From contig NZ_CP043732.1 of the NCBI RefSeq assembly GCF_014084045.1, positions 2,728,001 through 2,792,000 of the forward strand: a stretch of 64,000 nucleotides of DNA, read 5' to 3'. The notes below the pieces were generated by a model. That model searched no databases. It saw nothing but the letters and a program-made list of their open reading frames with translations, and had not been told where the DNA came from. Source of the stretch: Microbacterium esteraromaticum (GTDB taxonomy: Bacteria; Actinomycetota; Actinomycetes; Actinomycetales; Microbacteriaceae). The position numbers and the translations under genes are program-made. Of the stretch, positions 18,409 through 29,581 are shown piece after piece. Within the stretch, counting starts at the first letter, position 1, and each line of letters starts with the position of its first letter.

Positions 18409-18878
18409 GACAGCACCTTTCCGTCGGCACCACGTGGACGCACGGGGTGCTCGCTGAGGATGGAGATCCGGTTGAACATGTTGATGGTCAGAGCGATCCA
18501 CTCGGCGGCGGCGAACGCGGCGTCTCCGAGCACGGCGCGAGCGCCCGACAGGTCGGCCTTCGCCTCCTCGGTCAGCGGCATGCGCGTCGCCGCCTCGGCT
18601 ACCGCGAGCACAGCCGCCTCGCGCTCGGTGAAGATCGAGGTCTCACGCCAGGCCGGGAGCAGATCGATCTTCTGCTGGGTGATTCCGGAGCCGCGCGCCT
18701 CGCGGGTATGCAGGTCGAGGCAGAAGGCGCAGGCGTTGATCTGCGAGGCGCGCACTTTGATGAACTCGCTCTCCTGCAGCGAGAGGCCGCTGCGCTCGGC
18801 TTCGCTCGCGACAGCGCTCGAGTAGGCGGTGGCGGCCTTCCAGACCTCGGGTGCGGACTTGTCGAGATAGGGGCGCAT
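18405..18878 (-). CDS. Carboxymuconolactone decarboxylase/AhpD-like protein
   Basis: A 157-residue all-helical AhpD-superfamily protein. The peroxidase motif is intact: C50-x-x-C53-x3-H57 within NACAFCLDLHTREAR. Such proteins reduce peroxides with a thiol partner, usually as oligomers. The start at 18878 has a strong AGGAGAG site 3-9 nt upstream. It is co-transcribed with the small acetyltransferase and divergent from msrA, so oxidative-stress genes cluster here. Confidence 0.92.
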   Translation of the reverse strand: MRPYLDKSAPEVWKAATAYSSAVASEAERSGLSLQESEFIKVRASQINACAFCLDLHTREARGSGITQQKIDLLPAWRETSIFTEREAAVLAVAEAATRMPLTEEAKADLSGARAVLGDAAFAAAEWIALTINMFNRISILSEHPVRPRGADGKVLS

Positions 18879-19055
18879 TTCTCTCCTCGGATGCCATGAC
18901 CGGCCATGACGCGGCTCTCTGCACCAACCTAGACGGTGCTCGCCGCATTCCCGCCGGCCGGGCCGCGTCGACACGGCCCTCAGCACGCCGGGCGGAGGCA
19001 GAATGGAAGACGCGGGTCCATGCGGACCCCACTCACAGGACATGAGGAGACCAGC

Positions 19056-19613
19056 ATGACCAGCGGAACCAGCGACACCGGAGAGATCACCCGCCGCGCG
19101 GACGCGGAGACGGCCGTGCTCGCCGGCGGATGCTTCTGGGGCATGGAGGATCTGATCCGCCGCCAGCCGGGGGTGCTCGCCACACGCGTCGGGTACACCG
19201 GGGGCGAGAACGACCACGCGACGTACCGCAACCACCCCGGCCACGCTGAGGCGCTCGAGATCGTGTTCGACCCCGAGCAGACGACGTACCGCGACATCCT
19301 CGCCTTCTTCTTCCAGATCCACGACCCGTCGACGCTGAACCGTCAGGGAAACGACATCGGCACCAGCTACCGCTCGGCGATCTTCCCGCTCGATGCCGAG
19401 CAGGAGCGCGTCGCGCGAGAGACGATCGCCGACGTCGACGCCTCCGGCCTCTGGCCCGCCCCCGCGGTCACCACGATCGAGGCCGCCGGTCCGTTCTGGG
19501 AGGCCGAGCCCGAGCATCAGGACTATCTCGTCCGGTATCCGAACGGGTACACCTGCCACTTCCCGCGGGCCGGCTGGGTGCTGCCGCGCCGCGAGGCCGA
19601 CACGACGGTCTGA
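19056..19613 (+). CDS. msrA: Peptide-methionine (S)-S-oxide reductase
   Basis: Repairs oxidised methionine in proteins. 185 residues; the catalytic cysteine is C26 in [12 protein letters not shown], followed by the conserved [22 protein letters not shown] and [23 protein letters not shown]. No C-terminal MsrB fusion. ATG 19056 has GAGGAGA six nt upstream. It is divergent from the AhpD-like gene. Confidence 0.97.
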   Translation: MTSGTSDTGEITRRADAETAVLAGGCFWGMEDLIRRQPGVLATRVGYTGGENDHATYRNHPGHAEALEIVFDPEQTTYRDILAFFFQIHDPSTLNRQGNDIGTSYRSAIFPLDAEQERVARETIADVDASGLWPAPAVTTIEAAGPFWEAEPEHQDYLVRYPNGYTCHFPRAGWVLPRREADTTV

Positions 19614-19715
19614 ACCACAGCCTGGATCGCGGCCTGACGTCCGCTGCATATCGGCCGGGCTGAGCGGGTGTCAAGGCCGATGCAGCAGGGGCGGACCGGC
19701 CGTACGTTCGAGGCC

Positions 19716-21056
19716 ATGGACACCGCCGAGAATCCTCCCCGTCTGCGCCGCGCCATCAGCGGGCCCATGCTCTTCGCCTTCATCCTCGGCGACGTGCTCG
19801 GGGCCGGGATCTACGCGCTGATGGGGGTGCTCTCGCAGAGCTCAGGTGGACTGCTGTGGGCCCCGCTGGCGGCCGCTCTCCTGCTTGCGCTGCTCACCGC
19901 AGGCTCCTACGCCGAGCTCGTGACGAAGTATCCGCGGGCAGGGGGAGCCGCCGTCTTCGCCGAGCGCGCGTTCCGCAGCCCGCTGCTGTCGTTCCTGGTG
20001 GGCTTCAGCATGCTCGCTGCGGGCGTTGTCAGCGCGGCAGGCCTCGCGATCGCCTTCTCCGGCGACTACCTGGCGACGTTCATCGATGTTGCGGCCATTC
20101 CCGCCGCGATGGTGTTCCTGGTGCTCATCGGGCTGCTCAACGCACGGGGCATCCGCGAGTCCATGGGCACCAATCTGGTGATGACGGCGATCGAGCTCAG
20201 CGGTCTCGTGATCGTGATCGTCGTGGTGGCTGTCTTCGTCGGCGGCGGAGGCGGAGACCTCGGCCGCGCGACGCAGCTGCCGGAGGGGGTCGGCGTCGCC
20301 GGTGCCGTGCTCGCGGGCGCCATCGTGGCGTACTACTCCTTCGTCGGCTTCGAGACCTCGGCGAACGTGATCGAAGAGGTGAAGAGGCCCAGCCGTGTGT
20401 ATCCGCGCGCCCTGTTCGGCGCGCTGGTCACCGCCGGCATCGTCTACGTACTCGTCGGCGTGGCGAGCGCCGCGGCGCTGCCCAGCGCCGCGCTGCAGGA
20501 ATCGACGGGTCCGCTGCTCGCCGTGGTCGAGGCGACAGGGCTGAGGGTCCCATCGTGGCTGTTCAGCCTCATCGCGCTGATCGCCGTGGCGAACGGAGCG
20601 CTGCTGACCATGATCATGGCGAGCCGGCTCGCGTTCGGCATGTCGGAGCAGGGGCTGCTTCCGGCTCCGCTCGGGCGGGTGCTGCCGAACCGCCGGACGC
20701 CGTGGGTGGCGATCGCGTCGACCACGGCCGTCGCGATGCTGCTGACGCTCATCGGCGACCTTGCGACGCTGGCCGAAACCGTCGTGCTCCTGCTGCTGCT
20801 CGTCTTCATCAGTGCGAACGTGTCGGTGCTGGTGCTGCGGCGCGACCGGGTCGAGCATGAGCACTTCCGCGTATGGACGTTCGTGCCCGTGCTCGGCGTG
20901 ATCTCGTGCCTGGTGCTGCTCAGCCAGCAGCGCCCGATCGTCTGGCTGTTCGCCGCGATCCTGCTGGCTGCGGGCGTGGTGCTCTGGCTGACGACACGCC
21001 GGTTCTCCCGACGGGCGGTCGCGGATCGCCTCGACGAGCCGGTGACCAGGGGCTGA
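19716..21056 (+). CDS. APC-family amino acid permease
   Basis: A 446-residue membrane protein of about 12 helices in the amino acid-polyamine-organocation family. The helix 1 motif GDVLGAGIYALMG and the helix 6 unwound region YYSFVGFETSANVIEEVKRPSR are diagnostic. ATG 19716 is chosen since the conserved N-terminus begins there; ATG 19680 and GTG 19668 are possible. It lies beside an Lrp regulator and a methionine gamma-lyase-like gene, so a sulfur or branched amino acid substrate is possible but unproven. It converges with the regulator, 3 nt apart. Confidence 0.9.
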   Translation: MDTAENPPRLRRAISGPMLFAFILGDVLGAGIYALMGVLSQSSGGLLWAPLAAALLLALLTAGSYAELVTKYPRAGGAAVFAERAFRSPLLSFLVGFSMLAAGVVSAAGLAIAFSGDYLATFIDVAAIPAAMVFLVLIGLLNARGIRESMGTNLVMTAIELSGLVIVIVVVAVFVGGGGGDLGRATQLPEGVGVAGAVLAGAIVAYYSFVGFETSANVIEEVKRPSRVYPRALFGALVTAGIVYVLVGVASAAALPSAALQESTGPLLAVVEATGLRVPSWLFSLIALIAVANGALLTMIMASRLAFGMSEQGLLPAPLGRVLPNRRTPWVAIASTTAVAMLLTLIGDLATLAETVVLLLLLVFISANVSVLVLRRDRVEHEHFRVWTFVPVLGVISCLVLLSQQRPIVWLFAAILLAAGVVLWLTTRRFSRRAVADRLDEPVTRG

Positions 21057-21059
21057 TCC

Positions 21060-21539
21060 TCAGCGGCGCGGAACGACGCCGGCGCCTTCGCGCAGCTCGA
21101 AGACCAGCTGCGTCTCGGTGGCGCGGACGATCTCGTGCACCGTGATGCGCTCGAGCACGATGTCGCGCAAGGCGGCTGCGTCGGCGACGGCCACGTGCAC
21201 GAGGAAGTCGTCCGCGCCGGCGATATGGAACACCTGCAGCACTCCCGGTGTCGTCGCGAGCGCGTCGAAGAGCGACTCGACGCCGTCTTTGCTGTGGTTG
21301 CCCAGGCGCACCCGGATCATCGCCTGGACGGGCGCGCCCACCGAGGCGGGGTCGACCTCGAGCCGGGGCCCGGTGACGACCCCGCGGCTGCGCAGGCTGC
21401 GCAGCCGGAAGGCGCAGGTAGACGCCGGGATGCCCAGCGCCTGTGCGAGCTCTTTGATGGGCGACTGCGGATCGGCGATCAGTGCGCCGAGGATGCGCAG
21501 ATCGAGCTCGTCGACGAGGCCATGCTGTGCTGCAGACAA
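21060..21539 (-). CDS. Lrp/AsnC-family transcriptional regulator
   Basis: About 159 residues: an N-terminal helix-turn-helix (LDLRILGALIADPQSPIKEL, then ASTCAFRLRSLRSRGVV) and a RAM ligand-binding domain (VQAMIRVRLGNHSKDGV..., ADDFLVHVAVADAAALRDIV). No ATG or GTG lies in the right place. The best start is TTG at 21539, with GGGAG 8 nt upstream. The gene is divergent from the methionine gamma-lyase-like gene, the same arrangement as mdeR-mdeA in Pseudomonas putida, so it probably controls that gene in response to an amino acid. Confidence 0.9.
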   Translation of the reverse strand: MSAAQHGLVDELDLRILGALIADPQSPIKELAQALGIPASTCAFRLRSLRSRGVVTGPRLEVDPASVGAPVQAMIRVRLGNHSKDGVESLFDALATTPGVLQVFHIAGADDFLVHVAVADAAALRDIVLERITVHEIVRATETQLVFELREGAGVVPRR

Positions 21540-21565
21540 CTTCCGCTCCCGAGATCCGCTTCGAT

Positions 21566-21580
21566 TTGCTCTGTGAACAA
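21566..21580. promoter_or_regulatory. Candidate Lrp-family operator
   Basis: TTGCTCTGTGAACAA is a 6-3-6 near-palindrome with one mismatched pair, in the 113-bp divergent region between the regulator and the PLP-lyase gene. It fits the 15-bp symmetrical sites of the Lrp family. Binding is inferred. Confidence 0.5.
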
Positions 21581-21652
21581 CATACGCGTGGTCTGCGACG
21601 ATGTGCGACAACCATCCTGGACTCCTCTGAGTGCGCGGAGCAGGATCGATGC

Positions 21653-22843
21653 ATGTCCGACATGCCGCTGCACCCCGACACCGTTGCCGTCCACGCCGGT
21701 CGCGCCGACTTCGGCGCACTGGGCGTCCACGCCGCCCCCATCGACCTGTCGTCGACCAATCCGCTGCCCGACATCCTGCATGGCGGCGACTCGTACGAGT
21801 CGATGGCAACCGGCGGGCACCCGCTGCCCGATGGCGGCAACGTCTACGCGCGGCTGTGGAACCCCACCGTCGCCCGATTCGAAGAGGCGCTCTCCGAGCT
21901 GGAGCACGCCGAGGCCTCTGTCGCCTTCGGCTCGGGCATGGCGGCGATGACCGCCGCGATCCTCGCGCACACCACGGCTGTCGGCAAGCGGCACATCGTG
22001 GCTGTCCGTCCGCTGTACGGAGGCACCGACCACCTGCTCGACTCCGGCCTGCTCGGGGCGGAGGTCACCTTCTGCCACGAGCACGAGGTCGCAGCCAGCA
22101 TCCGCCCGGACACCGGCATGATCGTGCTGGAGACGCCGGCGAACCCGACGCTCGACCTCGTCGACATCGCCGCCGTCGTGACGCAGGCCGAGGGCATCCC
22201 GGTGCTGGTCGACAACACCTTCGCCACACCGCTGCTGCAGAACCCCCTCGACCTGGGGGCCGCGATGTCGCTGCACAGCGCGACCAAGTACATCGGCGGT
22301 CACGGCGACGTGATCGCCGGGGTCATCTCGTGCAGCGAGCAGACGGCAGAGGCGCTGCGGCGCGTACGCGCCATCACGGGGGCGCTGCTCCACCCGCTCG
22401 GTGCCTACCTGCTGCACCGCGGCCTGGCCACGCTGCCGATGCGCATCCACGCCCAGCAGGCCTCCGCCCGCACCCTGGCGCACGCCCTCCAGCACAATCC
22501 CGCCGTCAGCGAGGTGCTGTATCCCGAGTTCGACGACGAGCGCGGCCTGATCGGACGGCAGATGCGCGGTGGCGGAGCGATGATCGCCATCCGTCTCACC
22601 GGCGGCTACTCCGCGGCCGAGGCGGTCACCGGGGCGGTTCGCCTGTTCACTCACGCGGTCTCCCTCGGCGGCGTCGACTCGCTCATCCAGCACCCCGCCG
22701 CGCTGACGCACCGTCCGGTGGCGCCGGAGGCAAGGCCCGGCGCCGACGTCGTGCGGCTCTCGATCGGCCTCGAGAACGTCGACGACCTGCTCGCCGACCT
22801 CGAGCAGGCTCTCGCGAAGGTGCCGGTATCCGCCTCCGCATGA
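21653..22843 (+). CDS. Methionine gamma-lyase-like / trans-sulfuration PLP enzyme
   Basis: 396 residues of the Cys/Met-metabolism PLP family. It has YARLWNPTVARFEEALSELE, SVAFGSGMAAMTA, the phosphate/ring region RPLYGGTDHLL, VLVDNTFATP, and the PLP lysine in HSATKYIGGHGDV (about K212). Members act as gamma-lyases on methionine or on cystathionine. The divergent Lrp regulator favours a methionine-catabolic role, but cystathionine gamma-synthase or lyase cannot be excluded without specific active-site residues. ATG 21653 is preferred; an overlapping ATG at 21649 is out of frame. Confidence 0.85.
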   Translation: MSDMPLHPDTVAVHAGRADFGALGVHAAPIDLSSTNPLPDILHGGDSYESMATGGHPLPDGGNVYARLWNPTVARFEEALSELEHAEASVAFGSGMAAMTAAILAHTTAVGKRHIVAVRPLYGGTDHLLDSGLLGAEVTFCHEHEVAASIRPDTGMIVLETPANPTLDLVDIAAVVTQAEGIPVLVDNTFATPLLQNPLDLGAAMSLHSATKYIGGHGDVIAGVISCSEQTAEALRRVRAITGALLHPLGAYLLHRGLATLPMRIHAQQASARTLAHALQHNPAVSEVLYPEFDDERGLIGRQMRGGGAMIAIRLTGGYSAAEAVTGAVRLFTHAVSLGGVDSLIQHPAALTHRPVAPEARPGADVVRLSIGLENVDDLLADLEQALAKVPVSASA

Positions 22844-22870
22844 GCTCGCACGGCATGACACGATGGTGTG

Positions 22871-25372
<2,502 letters not shown>

Positions 25373-25388
25373 CCGAGACTGCTCTGGG

Positions 25389-26027
25389 TCACACGTCGAG
25401 GCTCTGGGCGGGATCGAGCTCGAAGAACGTCCCGCCGCCCTGTTCGGTGGCCCATTGCAGACGCTGGCGGTGCATCGTGCGCCCGATGGTTGACAGCGTC
25501 ATGTCATGGGTGCCGAAGCAGCGGCGCGGTGAGACAGCGAGCACGAAGTCCATGGCCTCGCCGATCTTCAGCCACGGCGCGCCGAGCGGCGCCGCGAGCG
25601 TCTTCACCTCGACCCCCTCCGGCACGGCGTAGGAGTCACCGGGGTAGTACAGCTCGTCGTTCACGAGTACGCCGAGGTTCTCGATGCCCGGCAGACTCTC
25701 GTGGATCACGGCGTGCGAGCCCCCGAAGAACCGCAGCGTGAACTCGCCGACGGTGAGCTCATCGCCCGGGGCGACGACGGTGATCTCGTAATCGGATGCA
25801 GCGGCGGCGACGCCGGCCGTGCTGAGGATCGGAGTGCCCGGTGCCGCACGGAGGATCCGATCCAGGTGCGATCCGGTCCAGTGGTCGGGGTGTTCGTGGG
25901 TGATCACGACCGCTACGACATCAGCCAGGTCGTCGAAGGGCGTGGTGAACGAACCGGGATCGATGAGGAGGGCCCTGCCCGCTTCATCGACTCGGAGTGC
26001 GGCGTGCTCGTACTTCGTGATGCGCAT
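25389..26027 (-). CDS. MBL-fold metallo-hydrolase
   Basis: A 212-residue metallo-beta-lactamase-fold protein of the UlaG-like group. The metal motif is THEHPDHW, with LLIDPGSF before it; later ligands lie in GGSHAVIH, YYPGDSY and FGTHDMTLS. The frame runs open upstream to 27050 but that part is antisense to another gene and a tRNA, so ATG 26027 is taken. Converges with pepN. Substrate unknown. Confidence 0.9.
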   Translation of the reverse strand: MRITKYEHAALRVDEAGRALLIDPGSFTTPFDDLADVVAVVITHEHPDHWTGSHLDRILRAAPGTPILSTAGVAAAASDYEITVVAPGDELTVGEFTLRFFGGSHAVIHESLPGIENLGVLVNDELYYPGDSYAVPEGVEVKTLAAPLGAPWLKIGEAMDFVLAVSPRRCFGTHDMTLSTIGRTMHRQRLQWATEQGGGTFFELDPAQSLDV

Positions 26028-26174
26028 GACGGAAGTCAACTGGTCGCCACCGATTCGGGCAAACCGGTTGACGCGACACGCCCGCGATGCATGCTCCGCC
26101 GGTGTCGATTTGGAGCGGGCGCCCGCGCCATGACAGACTTCTACGGTTGCCAGATCGGCCCTCAGGGCCGAAAC

Positions 26175-26247
26175 GGCCCCATCGTATAGCGGCCTAGTAC
26201 GCCGCCCTCTCACGGCGGTAACGCGGGTTCGAATCCCGCTGGGGTCA
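26175..26247 (+). tRNA. tRNA-Glu (CTC), copy 1
   Basis: 73 nt. Acceptor GGCCCCA pairs with TGGGGTC (one G-U), anticodon stem CCGCC/GGCGG, loop CTCTCAC with anticodon CTC at 26209-26211, T-loop TTCGAAT. Identical in sequence to the copy at 27451-27523. Confidence 0.96.
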
Positions 26248-26256
26248 CAGCGACAC

Positions 26257-26292
26257 AGAAGGCCCTCCGAGCGATCGGAGGGCCTTCTGCCT
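26257..26292 (+). terminator. Terminator of tRNA-Glu copy 1
   Basis: AGAAGGCCCTCCG and CGGAGGGCCTTCT flank a short loop, followed by a few pyrimidines. Its stem resembles that of the terminator after copy 2. Confidence 0.85.
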
Positions 26293-26351
26293 TTCCGGTG
26301 CTCAAATGCATTCATGGGAATGAAACGCGTCGGACGGCGGTTCCTGACGAC

Positions 26352-27377
26352 ATGACTGACATCGAATTCGGGCTCGACACCTTCGGCGGCGTCACTAAGG
26401 ACGCCGACGGCGAATCCGTCCCGCATCCGCAGGTGATCCGGGACATCATCGAGGAGGCTGTGCTGGCCGACAGCGTTGGTCTGGACTTCTTCGGGCTGGG
26501 AGAGCACCATCGCCCTGACTTCGCGGTGTCGAGTCCCGAGGTAGTCCTGTCGGCAGCCGCGGCGCGCACCGAGCGCATCCGCCTCGGGTCCGCGGTGACC
26601 GTGCTCAGCTCCGACGACCCCGTTCGGGTGTTCGAGAGGTTCTCGACGCTCGACGCCGTCTCGAACGGCCGAGCCGAGATCGTCGCGGGACGCGGTTCGT
26701 TCATCGAGTCGTTCCCCCTGTTCGGCTTCGACCTGCGGCAGTACGAGGAGCTGTTCGAGGAGCGCCTCGACCTGCTGTCGCAGCTGCTCACGGAGGAGCC
26801 CGTCACCTGGCAGGGCAGCACACGAGCAGCGCTCGAGAACCAGAGGGTCTTCCCGACGACGGCGAACGGGCTGCGCACCTGGGTGGGAGTCGGTGGCAGC
26901 CCCGACTCGGTGGTGCGCACGGCGCGGTACAACTTCGGGCTCTTCCTTGCGATCATCGGCGGACCGGCGGCGCGCTTCGCTCCGTATGTCGACCTGTTCA
27001 CCCGAGCGCAGGACCAGTACGGCGTCGCCCACCAGCCGGTGGCCGTGCACTCACCGGGGCTCGTGGCCGAAACCGACGATCAGGCTCGTGCGCTCACCCA
27101 CGACGGCTGGTTCGCGATGCGCACCCGCATCGGACAGGAGCGCGGGTGGGCTCCGCCCGCCGTCGGCGACTTCGAGCGCGAGATCGAGAGCGGCGCGCTC
27201 TACATCGGGTCCCCGGAGACGGTGGCCCGCAAGATCGTCGGCACGCTGCGCACACTGAAGGTGGACCGCTTCGACCTCAAGTACGACCAGAGCGGCATCA
27301 CGCACGCCACGATGATGGAGTCGATCGGCCTGTATGGCGAGAAGGTCGTCCCGATGGTCAAGGACATGCTCGCCTGA
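26352..27377 (+). CDS. LLM-class flavin-dependent oxidoreductase
   Basis: A 341-residue TIM-barrel protein of the luciferase-like monooxygenase class (FMN or F420 dependent), closest in pattern to the Atu2307/SP_0267-type family. It has DFFGLGEHHRPDF, RIRLGSAVTVLSSDDPVRV, SNGRAEIVAGRGSFIESFPLFG and SPETVARKIVGTL. The ribosome site before ATG 26352 is weak. The gene is bracketed by two identical tRNA-Glu genes with similar terminators, so it may have been trapped by a tRNA duplication. Substrate unknown. Confidence 0.9.
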   Translation: MTDIEFGLDTFGGVTKDADGESVPHPQVIRDIIEEAVLADSVGLDFFGLGEHHRPDFAVSSPEVVLSAAAARTERIRLGSAVTVLSSDDPVRVFERFSTLDAVSNGRAEIVAGRGSFIESFPLFGFDLRQYEELFEERLDLLSQLLTEEPVTWQGSTRAALENQRVFPTTANGLRTWVGVGGSPDSVVRTARYNFGLFLAIIGGPAARFAPYVDLFTRAQDQYGVAHQPVAVHSPGLVAETDDQARALTHDGWFAMRTRIGQERGWAPPAVGDFEREIESGALYIGSPETVARKIVGTLRTLKVDRFDLKYDQSGITHATMMESIGLYGEKVVPMVKDMLA

Positions 27378-27450
27378 GTCGAACAGATCGTGAGCGGCTC
27401 GATTTGGCCGGGCCGGATCCGTCATGGCATACTTGAACGGTTGCAGTGAC

Positions 27451-27523
27451 GGCCCCATCGTATAGCGGCCTAGTACGCCGCCCTCTCACGGCGGTAACGC
27501 GGGTTCGAATCCCGCTGGGGTCA
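27451..27523 (+). tRNA. tRNA-Glu (CTC), copy 2
   Basis: Identical over 73 nt to the copy at 26175-26247, anticodon CTC. A -10-like CATACT lies about 20 nt upstream. The sequence ACGGTTGC just upstream is shared with copy 1, where ~20 extra bases separate it from the tRNA. Confidence 0.96.
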
Positions 27524-27530
27524 CTGACCT

Positions 27531-27566
27531 GAAGAAGGCCCTCCGGAATCCGGAGGGCCTTCTTCG
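27531..27566 (+). terminator. Terminator of tRNA-Glu copy 2
   Basis: GAAGAAGGCCCTCCGG and CCGGAGGGCCTTCTTC form a long perfect stem with a minimal loop directly after the tRNA. It may also stop minus-strand transcription leaving the SDR pseudogene. Confidence 0.88.
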
Positions 27567-27630
27567 CGTTCGGTCCCCGAGCTCCGTCCAGCGGGCGTCC
27601 GCCGACCGGACGGGAGCCCGGGGTGGTCGC

Positions 27631-28267
27631 TCAGCCCTCCCGCCAGCGGTCGTCGGCGATATGGGAGCCGGCCTGAGGCCCCATCAGCAGCATCCCGCCG
27701 TCGACGTTCCAATCAGCTCCGGTCACGTAGCTCGCCGAGCTCGAGGGCCATGGTCTTGATCAGGCCGGACAGCCCGTGCTTGGCGGCGATGTACGCGGAG
27801 AGGCCGACGCGCGGCTGGTGGGCGTGAACGCTCGTCACCGCGATGATCCGCCCTCCGGCGCCGGTTGCGACCATCCGCCGCGCCGCCGCCTGCATCCCGG
27901 CGAACGCGCCGTCGAGGTTGAGGGCCACGGTGTCGCGCCACTCGCCGAGCGGCACATCGAGAAACGCGCGCGGGACACTCGCTCCGGCGTTGTTCACGAA
28001 CACGTCGACACCGCCGAGCTGCTCCGCCAGATCGTCGATGACGCCCGTCACCCGGTCGAGCTGCGTGGCGTCGAACCGGGTCACCACGGCCTTGCGCCCG
28101 CGTTCTCGCACGGCGGACGCGGTGCGCTCGGCGCCTTCCTCGTCGCTGTGCCATGTGATCCCGATGTCCATCCCGGCAGCCGCCAGAGCCAGGGCGGTGG
28201 CCGCGCCGATTCCCGAGTCGGATGCCGTGACGATCGCTCGCCGGGGGCGGAACGTCTGTGGTGTCAT
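27631..28267 (-). pseudogene. SDR family oxidoreductase, internal deletion with frameshift
   Basis: The N-terminal ~180 residues are a normal short-chain dehydrogenase: cofactor loop TASDSGIGAATALALAAAG, NNAGASVPRAF, and active-site S-Y-K in TSVHAHQPRVGLSAYIAAKHG. At about 27731-27738 the frame leaves ...TMALELGE and stops at 27713. In the next frame the proper C-terminus resumes: SYVTGADWNVDGGMLLMGP, then QAGSHIADDRWREG and stop at 27631. The roughly 50 residues that normally link these two blocks are absent. The joint reads GGCGAG/GCGAGC, so a 5-bp GCGAG overlap is consistent with a microhomology-mediated deletion. ATG 28267 is the original start. Loss of the substrate-binding segment makes activity unlikely. 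Confidence 0.85.
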
Positions 28268-28329
28268 GCCGGAACCGTATCGGAACGCGACGCCCTGTCG
28301 AAGGGGCTTCCTCCAGAGACGCCGGTGCC

Positions 28330-29580
28330 CTATGCGGGTCCCGCCGAGGAACGCAGCTCGATCGCCCGCAGCCGTGGATTGCGGAGGGGGAGCACCATGA
28401 GCAGCATCAGCGCACCGCCGTACAGGGCGAAGGGCGCCCACAGCGGCAGGACCGCCGCGAGAGCGCCGAATGCAGCCATCGTGAGCGGCATCAGGCAGTC
28501 GTCGCCGAGCCGCGTGATCGACGACATCCGGCCGAGGAAGGCCGGGGCGATGGTCGCGGCGAACGTGGCTCCGAGCAGCACCGACGCGAAACCGGCCGTG
28601 AGGCCGATGAGCAGGCATCCGGCGCCGACCGCCCAGGGCGTGCCGACGCCGATCAGCGCGATGCCGCCGCCCTGGACCACGAGTGCCCAGAATCCGCCGA
28701 TCGCCTCGTGTCGAGGACGCCAGCGCACGACGATCAGTGCACCCACCATCGCGCCTCCGCCGACCAGCGCCTCGAACCGCCCGACCGCCGCCGCTCCCCA
28801 TCCATGCGCCGTCGCCTGCAGGGCGAGCCCGATGGCGAGGGCGGGGCCGACGGCGAGGTTGAGCCCTGACAGAGCGAGGACGAGCGTTCGGGTCGCCGAG
28901 TCTCCGGCGAGATGGCGGAAACCCGAAGCAACGTCCTGCATCACCGTCGCCTCGGGCGAGCTGCGCGGAAGCGCGAAGCGAGGGCGCAGCCAGATCGCGA
29001 TGAACGCGATGACGACGGTGAAGGTCACAGCGTCGGCCGTCGCGCTGCCCGGCATCCCGCTCCAGGCCACCAGGAACCCGCCGACGGCCGCCCCGGCCAT
29101 CGTGCCGAGGCGACTGAAGGTCTGGCTCAGCGCCGAATAGGCAGGCAGATCGGCGGGACGGACCAGCTGTCGAGGGATCGTCCCCGCTGCAGGCTCGTAG
29201 AAGGCATCGCAGACGCCGAAGGCGATCGTCGCGATCAGCAGCACTGCGACCGTCGGCTCGATCGTGAGGATCCACACCGCCGTCGACGCGAGCACCACGA
29301 CCCTGATCCCGTTGAAGAGCAGCATCATCCGCCGCGGGTCGACCCTGTCGGCGACCGCGCCGCCGATCAGCAGGATCACGGCGCGGGGGAGCGTCCCGGC
29401 GGCGACGATCAGTCCGGCCACCGCGGGCGACGCGATCTGCACGGCCGTCCACGCCACGGCTATCGTCCACACCGCATCGCCGGCATCGGAGAGCGCCTTC
29501 ACGACGAGCCAGGCGTGCACCATCGCATCCCGCCGGAACGGCGGGGGAGTACGAAGCATCAGGGCGTCCGCGGTCGCCAT
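28330..29580 (-). CDS. MFS transporter
   Basis: A 416-residue major facilitator protein. The motif A region is GGAVADRVDPRRMMLLFNGI (about 60-80), with about 12 helices and a C-half helix LGRMSSITRLGDD. It resembles the MFS_3 (enterobactin exporter-like) efflux group. ATG 29580 lies 1 nt after the regulator's stop (TGAGATG), so it is translationally coupled to it; this ArsR-MFS pairing is typical of self-regulated efflux pumps. Substrate unknown. Confidence 0.88.
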   Translation of the reverse strand: MATADALMLRTPPPFRRDAMVHAWLVVKALSDAGDAVWTIAVAWTAVQIASPAVAGLIVAAGTLPRAVILLIGGAVADRVDPRRMMLLFNGIRVVVLASTAVWILTIEPTVAVLLIATIAFGVCDAFYEPAAGTIPRQLVRPADLPAYSALSQTFSRLGTMAGAAVGGFLVAWSGMPGSATADAVTFTVVIAFIAIWLRPRFALPRSSPEATVMQDVASGFRHLAGDSATRTLVLALSGLNLAVGPALAIGLALQATAHGWGAAAVGRFEALVGGGAMVGALIVVRWRPRHEAIGGFWALVVQGGGIALIGVGTPWAVGAGCLLIGLTAGFASVLLGATFAATIAPAFLGRMSSITRLGDDCLMPLTMAAFGALAAVLPLWAPFALYGGALMLLMVLPLRNPRLRAIELRSSAGPA

Positions 29581-29581
29581 C

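Noticed and set aside
26028..27050. Upstream extension of the MBL-fold hydrolase frame
   Set aside because: Runs antisense through a tRNA and the LLM oxidoreductase; the conserved protein begins at 26027.
26175..27523. tRNA-Glu repeats as attachment sites of an integrated element
   Set aside because: Only one metabolic gene lies between and there is no integrase; both copies are complete tRNAs with their own terminators, which suits duplication better.
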